Positions 4,385-7,097 of a DNA stretch of 7,097 nt are shown piece after piece. Below the pieces are notes generated by a model that was not told the origin of the DNA, made no database searches, and saw only the letters and a program-made list of their open reading frames with translations. A program made the position numbers and the translations under genes. How positions within the stretch are numbered: the first letter of the stretch is position 1; each line of letters starts with the position of its first letter. This DNA is from an uncultured Eubacteriales bacterium. GTDB taxonomy: Bacteria > Bacillota > Clostridia > Oscillospirales > Oscillospiraceae. Where the stretch lies: the NCBI GenBank assembly GCA_902496595.1, contig CABVBV010000107.1:1-7097 (forward strand), read 5' to 3'.

Positions 4385-7027
4385 TCAGTTCTTTTCAAGT
4401 TTCCTCTGCACCAGCTTCACGAGCTCGACTATGGGGACGACGCATACGGCGAGGCAGAGGGCGACGAGGTACTCGGAGAGCTCCACGCTCGTGAACTCGA
4501 AGGCCCGGGCGATGAAGGGCACCTCGCAGACCAGGGTGGTAGCGACCAGGCTGCCGAGCGCCGCCCAGTTGAGGGACTTGTTCATGCTGCCCATCGTGAA
4601 GAGGCTGCCGCGCTGCGAGCGCATATTGAAGCTGTGGAAGATCTCCGCCATGCTCATCGTGACGAAGGCCATGGTCGTGCCGTCCGCGCTGTCCGCTATC
4701 TCCCAGACCCCGGACTCCATGAAGTGGCCGATAAAATAGCTTGCGAGAGTCAGAAGGGAGATCACAAGGCCCTGGTAGGCTATGTCCACTCCCATGCCTC
4801 CGGCGAAGACGCCCGCCTTCGCGTCACGCGGCCTGCGGCGCATGATGTCGCGCTCGGCCTTCTCCATGCCCAGCGCCAGCGCCGGGAAACAGTCCGTCAC
4901 GAGGTTTATCCACAGCAGATGCACCGGCTGCAATATCGTGAAGCCCAGGAGCGTCGCCGCGAATATGCTGATGACCTCGGACATATTCGAGCCCAGCAGG
5001 AACTGGATGGCCTTCCTTATGTTGTCGTAGATCCTCCGGCCCTCTTCCACCGCGCCCACGATGGTGGCGAAGTTGTCGTCCGCGAGCACCATGTCCGCCA
5101 CGTTCTTCGTCACGTCCGTGCCCGTGATGCCCATGCCCACGCCTATGTCCGCCGTCTTGATGCTGGGCGCGTCGTTCACGCCGTCGCCGGTCATGGCGGT
5201 GACGCAGCCGGCCTTCTTCCAGGCCGTCACTATCCTGGTCTTGTGCTCGGGCTGCACCCTCGCGTACACGGAGATATCCCGGAACCTGCGCTCGAACTCC
5301 TCGTCGTCCATGGCGTCGAGCTGGCTGCCCGTGACGGCCTCGGAGGCGTCCTTGAGTATGCCCAGCTCCTTTGCTATGGCCACGGCGGTGTCAATGTGGT
5401 CGCCGGTTATCATGATGGGCCGGATGCCCGCGCCGCGGCACTCCTCGATGGCCGCCTTCACCTCGGGCCTCACCGGGTCTATCATGCCCGTGAGTCCGAT
5501 GAAGCACAGCTCGTTCTCCAGCGCCTCGGGAGAGAAGTCGGTCGGCTCCTCCTTCCACCACCTCGCAGCCGCGGCGAGCACGCGCAGCGCCCTGTCCGCC
5601 ATCTCCTTGTTCGCCGCGAGGATCTCCCGCCGCTTTTCCTCGGTCATGGGACATACTTCTCCGTGGTCGAGGTAGGAGACGCAGCGCCTGAGCACCTCGT
5701 CCGGGGCGCCCTTGGTGTACTGCACGACGCTGCCGCCGGAGACGTGGACGGTGCTCATCATCTTCCGTATGCTGTCGAAGGGCGCCTCGCCCATCCTGGG
5801 TGCGCAGGCCTTGAGGTCGTCTTTGTCGAGGCCGAGGCCGTGGGCCCAGTTCACGAGGGCGCACTCCGTGGGCTCGCCCACCGCCTGCCCGTTCTCGTCC
5901 TCCTCGGCGTCGGAGCAGAGGCTCATCGCCGTGGCCAGCAGCTGGGTGTCGCCGCCGTAGTGGTCGACTACGGTCATCTTGTTCTGGGTCAGGGTGCCGG
6001 TCTTGTCGGAGCAGATTATCTGGGCGCAGCCGAGGGTCTCCACCGCCGTCAGCCTGCGGATTATGGCGTTGCGCTTGGACATATTCGTGACGCCTATGGA
6101 GAGCACGACGGTGACGACCGCCGCTAGGCCCTCGGGTATGGCCGCGACGGCGAGGGAGACTGCCACGAGGAAGGAGTCCAGCACCACCTGTCCGGTGATG
6201 CCGCCGGCCCTGAGCACCTGCACGCCGAAGATGACGAGGCAGATGCCGAGGACGAGCCAGGTGAGTATCTTCGAGAGCTGGCTGAGCTTGATCTGCAGCG
6301 GGGTCTGGCCCTGTTCGGCCTTCGAGAGCGCGTCGGCTATGCGGCCCATCTCCGTGTCCATGCCGGTGGCCGTGACGACGGCGGTGCCGCGCCCGTAGAC
6401 CACGGTGCTGCCCATGTACATCATGTTCTTCCTGTCGCCCAGGGGCACGTCGGGCATGGAGCCGGGGTCGAGGATGTCGATGAACTTCGTCACGGGCACG
6501 CTCTCTCCGGTGAGCGCCGCCTCCTCTATCTTGAGGCTCGCGCTCTCGAGCAGCCTGCCGTCCGCCGGCACCGCGTCTCCCGCCTCGAGCAGCACGACGT
6601 CGCCCACGACGAGCTCCGCCGAGGGCACCACCGTTATCTTGCCGCCCCTGAGCACCCGGCTCGTCGCCGCCGACATCGCCTGCAGCGCCTCTATCGCCTT
6701 TTCCGCCTTGTTCTCCTGGTACACGCCCAGAACGGCGTTCACGATGACGACGAACAGGATTATTATAACGTCCGCCGGGCTCTCGTTCTGGTAGACCGAG
6801 GTCACGGCGCTTATCGCCGCGGCCACCAGCAGGATGATTATCATGGGGTCTGCCATCTGCTTGAAAAACTGGCTTATGAGCGAGGGCTTCTTCGCAGCGG
6901 CGAGCTCGTTGCGCCCGTCGCGCTCCAGCCGCTTCGCGGCCTCCTCGGAACTGAGGCCCTTCTCGCTGCTTCCCACCTCTCGCAGTACGCTTTGGGCGTC
7001 CTCGCAGTAATACTTCAACTCTACCAT
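4385..7027 (-). CDS. P-type Ca2+-transporting ATPase, SERCA-like (P2A)
   Basis: ATP-driven calcium pump of the cytoplasmic membrane, 880 residues from ATG 7027, full length for bacterial Ca2+-ATPases. An N-terminal cation ATPase domain (about 5-55) leads to helices M1-M2 (about 58-104). The actuator domain has TGES at 173-176. M4 has IPEGL at 297-301, and the phosphorylation site is DKTGT with D341. The nucleotide domain has FDSIRKMMS (417-425) and KGAPD (439-443). TGD (541-543) and MTGDGVNDAP (612-621) complete the P domain, and helices M5-M10 follow (about 672-872). All SERCA calcium ligands are present: E299, N681, E684, N708, T711, D712 and E795, corresponding to E309, N768, E771, N796, T799, D800 and E908. 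Calcium export is therefore well supported. The start is uncertain: AAAGG abuts the ATG but lies at ideal distance from an in-frame TTG at 7016-7018 (877 residues). The gene is convergent with spoIVB and shares its terminator region. Confidence 0.96.
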   Translation of the reverse strand: MVELKYYCEDAQSVLREVGSSEKGLSSEEAAKRLERDGRNELAAAKKPSLISQFFKQMADPMIIILLVAAAISAVTSVYQNESPADVIIILFVVIVNAVLGVYQENKAEKAIEALQAMSAATSRVLRGGKITVVPSAELVVGDVVLLEAGDAVPADGRLLESASLKIEEAALTGESVPVTKFIDILDPGSMPDVPLGDRKNMMYMGSTVVYGRGTAVVTATGMDTEMGRIADALSKAEQGQTPLQIKLSQLSKILTWLVLGICLVIFGVQVLRAGGITGQVVLDSFLVAVSLAVAAIPEGLAAVVTVVLSIGVTNMSKRNAIIRRLTAVETLGCAQIICSDKTGTLTQNKMTVVDHYGGDTQLLATAMSLCSDAEEDENGQAVGEPTECALVNWAHGLGLDKDDLKACAPRMGEAPFDSIRKMMSTVHVSGGSVVQYTKGAPDEVLRRCVSYLDHGEVCPMTEEKRREILAANKEMADRALRVLAAAARWWKEEPTDFSPEALENELCFIGLTGMIDPVRPEVKAAIEECRGAGIRPIMITGDHIDTAVAIAKELGILKDASEAVTGSQLDAMDDEEFERRFRDISVYARVQPEHKTRIVTAWKKAGCVTAMTGDGVNDAPSIKTADIGVGMGITGTDVTKNVADMVLADDNFATIVGAVEEGRRIYDNIRKAIQFLLGSNMSEVISIFAATLLGFTILQPVHLLWINLVTDCFPALALGMEKAERDIMRRRPRDAKAGVFAGGMGVDIAYQGLVISLLTLASYFIGHFMESGVWEIADSADGTTMAFVTMSMAEIFHSFNMRSQRGSLFTMGSMNKSLNWAALGSLVATTLVCEVPFIARAFEFTSVELSEYLVALCLAVCVVPIVELVKLVQRKLEKN

Positions 7028-7032
7028 CCTTT
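7027..7032 (-). promoter_or_regulatory. Ribosome binding site of the Ca2+-ATPase gene, favouring a TTG start
   Basis: On the minus strand the sequence reads GAGAAAGGATGGTAGAGTTG. The AAAGGA Shine-Dalgarno sequence overlaps the A of the ATG at 7027, leaving no spacing for initiation there. The in-frame TTG three codons later (7016-7018) lies 8 bases after AAAGGA, which is optimal. Both starts keep the frame and differ by only three residues (Met-Val-Glu). The upstream CDF gene in this window also uses a TTG start. Confidence 0.55.
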
Positions 7033-7097
7033 CTCGTACATAGAGTGACTTGTCAAACTAAGTGCAACAGGAGTTGAGCTCAGCATCCCACAACTCC
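7028..7097. other. Upstream region of the Ca2+-ATPase gene with two inverted repeats
   Basis: Seventy bases lie upstream of the ATPase gene and are cut by the window edge. They contain TGAC-TT-GTCA (7046-7055), an imperfect palindrome 19-28 bases before the ATG, suited by position to an operator. A wider repeat has 7-base arms GGAGTTG (7070-7076) and CAACTCC (7091-7097), and the 8-base palindrome TGAGCTCA (7075-7082) overlaps its left arm. On the minus strand a perfect TTGACA hexamer (7051-7056) lacks a -10 box at the right distance, so I cannot place a promoter with confidence. Confidence 0.35.

Noticed and set aside
4634..6127. A 497-codon open frame on the plus strand
   Set aside because: It is antisense to the calcium ATPase gene, has His/Arg/Ala-rich composition with no motif, and no ribosome site was apparent.
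1..7097. A hidden mobile element, CRISPR array, tRNA, toxin-antitoxin or defence system
   Set aside because: I found no spaced direct repeats, transposase or integrase motifs, tRNA-like folds or small gene pairs. Known genes fill nearly all the window, and the longest gap is about 190 bases.

Overview
The window is a stretch of GC-rich (about 60% by eye) bacterial chromosome. It most likely comes from an endospore-forming member of the Firmicutes, in a high-GC clostridial lineage. The strongest pointer is a complete spoIVB gene, which encodes the sporulation signalling protease and is found only in endospore formers. The Mrp-type ATPase, the long cation diffusion facilitator and the SERCA-like calcium ATPase are also of types common in Clostridia. 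The species cannot be named from the sequence.

Layout, left to right. Three genes lie on the minus strand at 40-3117 and are transcribed in the order M14 peptidase (2239-3117), Mrp/Nbp35-type ATPase (1282-2112), CDF metal transporter (40-1206). A near-consensus sigma-A-type promoter (2215-2242) overlaps the last codons of the peptidase gene and should drive mrp, probably together with the CDF gene 75 bases further on. The peptidase gene is divergent from spoIVB (start 3309, plus strand) across about 190 bases. spoIVB converges on a large minus-strand gene for a P-type calcium ATPase (4385-7027). A strong 12-13 bp hairpin with a T run separates the two convergent genes. The right edge holds the ATPase upstream region, which contains two short inverted repeats.

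How the genes may work together. SpoIVB is secreted from the forespore and cleaves SpoIVFA, triggering processing of pro-sigma-K. The divergent M14 enzyme resembles gamma-D-glutamyl-diaminopimelate peptidases, which act on peptidoglycan peptides, so a shared sporulation or wall-recycling role is possible but unproven. Mrp is an iron-sulfur cluster carrier. The CDF protein has acidic metal-site residues of the kind found in manganese exporters. The P-type ATPase keeps every side-chain ligand of both SERCA calcium sites.

I see no mobile element, CRISPR array, phage gene, defence system, tRNA or rRNA. Every gene belongs to a known family, and I found no convincing new multi-gene system. The points most worth a second look are the duplicated C-terminal domain and acidic metal site of the CDF transporter, the spoIVB gene without spo0A beside it, the four-cysteine N-terminus of Mrp, the ATPase start-codon choice, and the two intact calcium sites.
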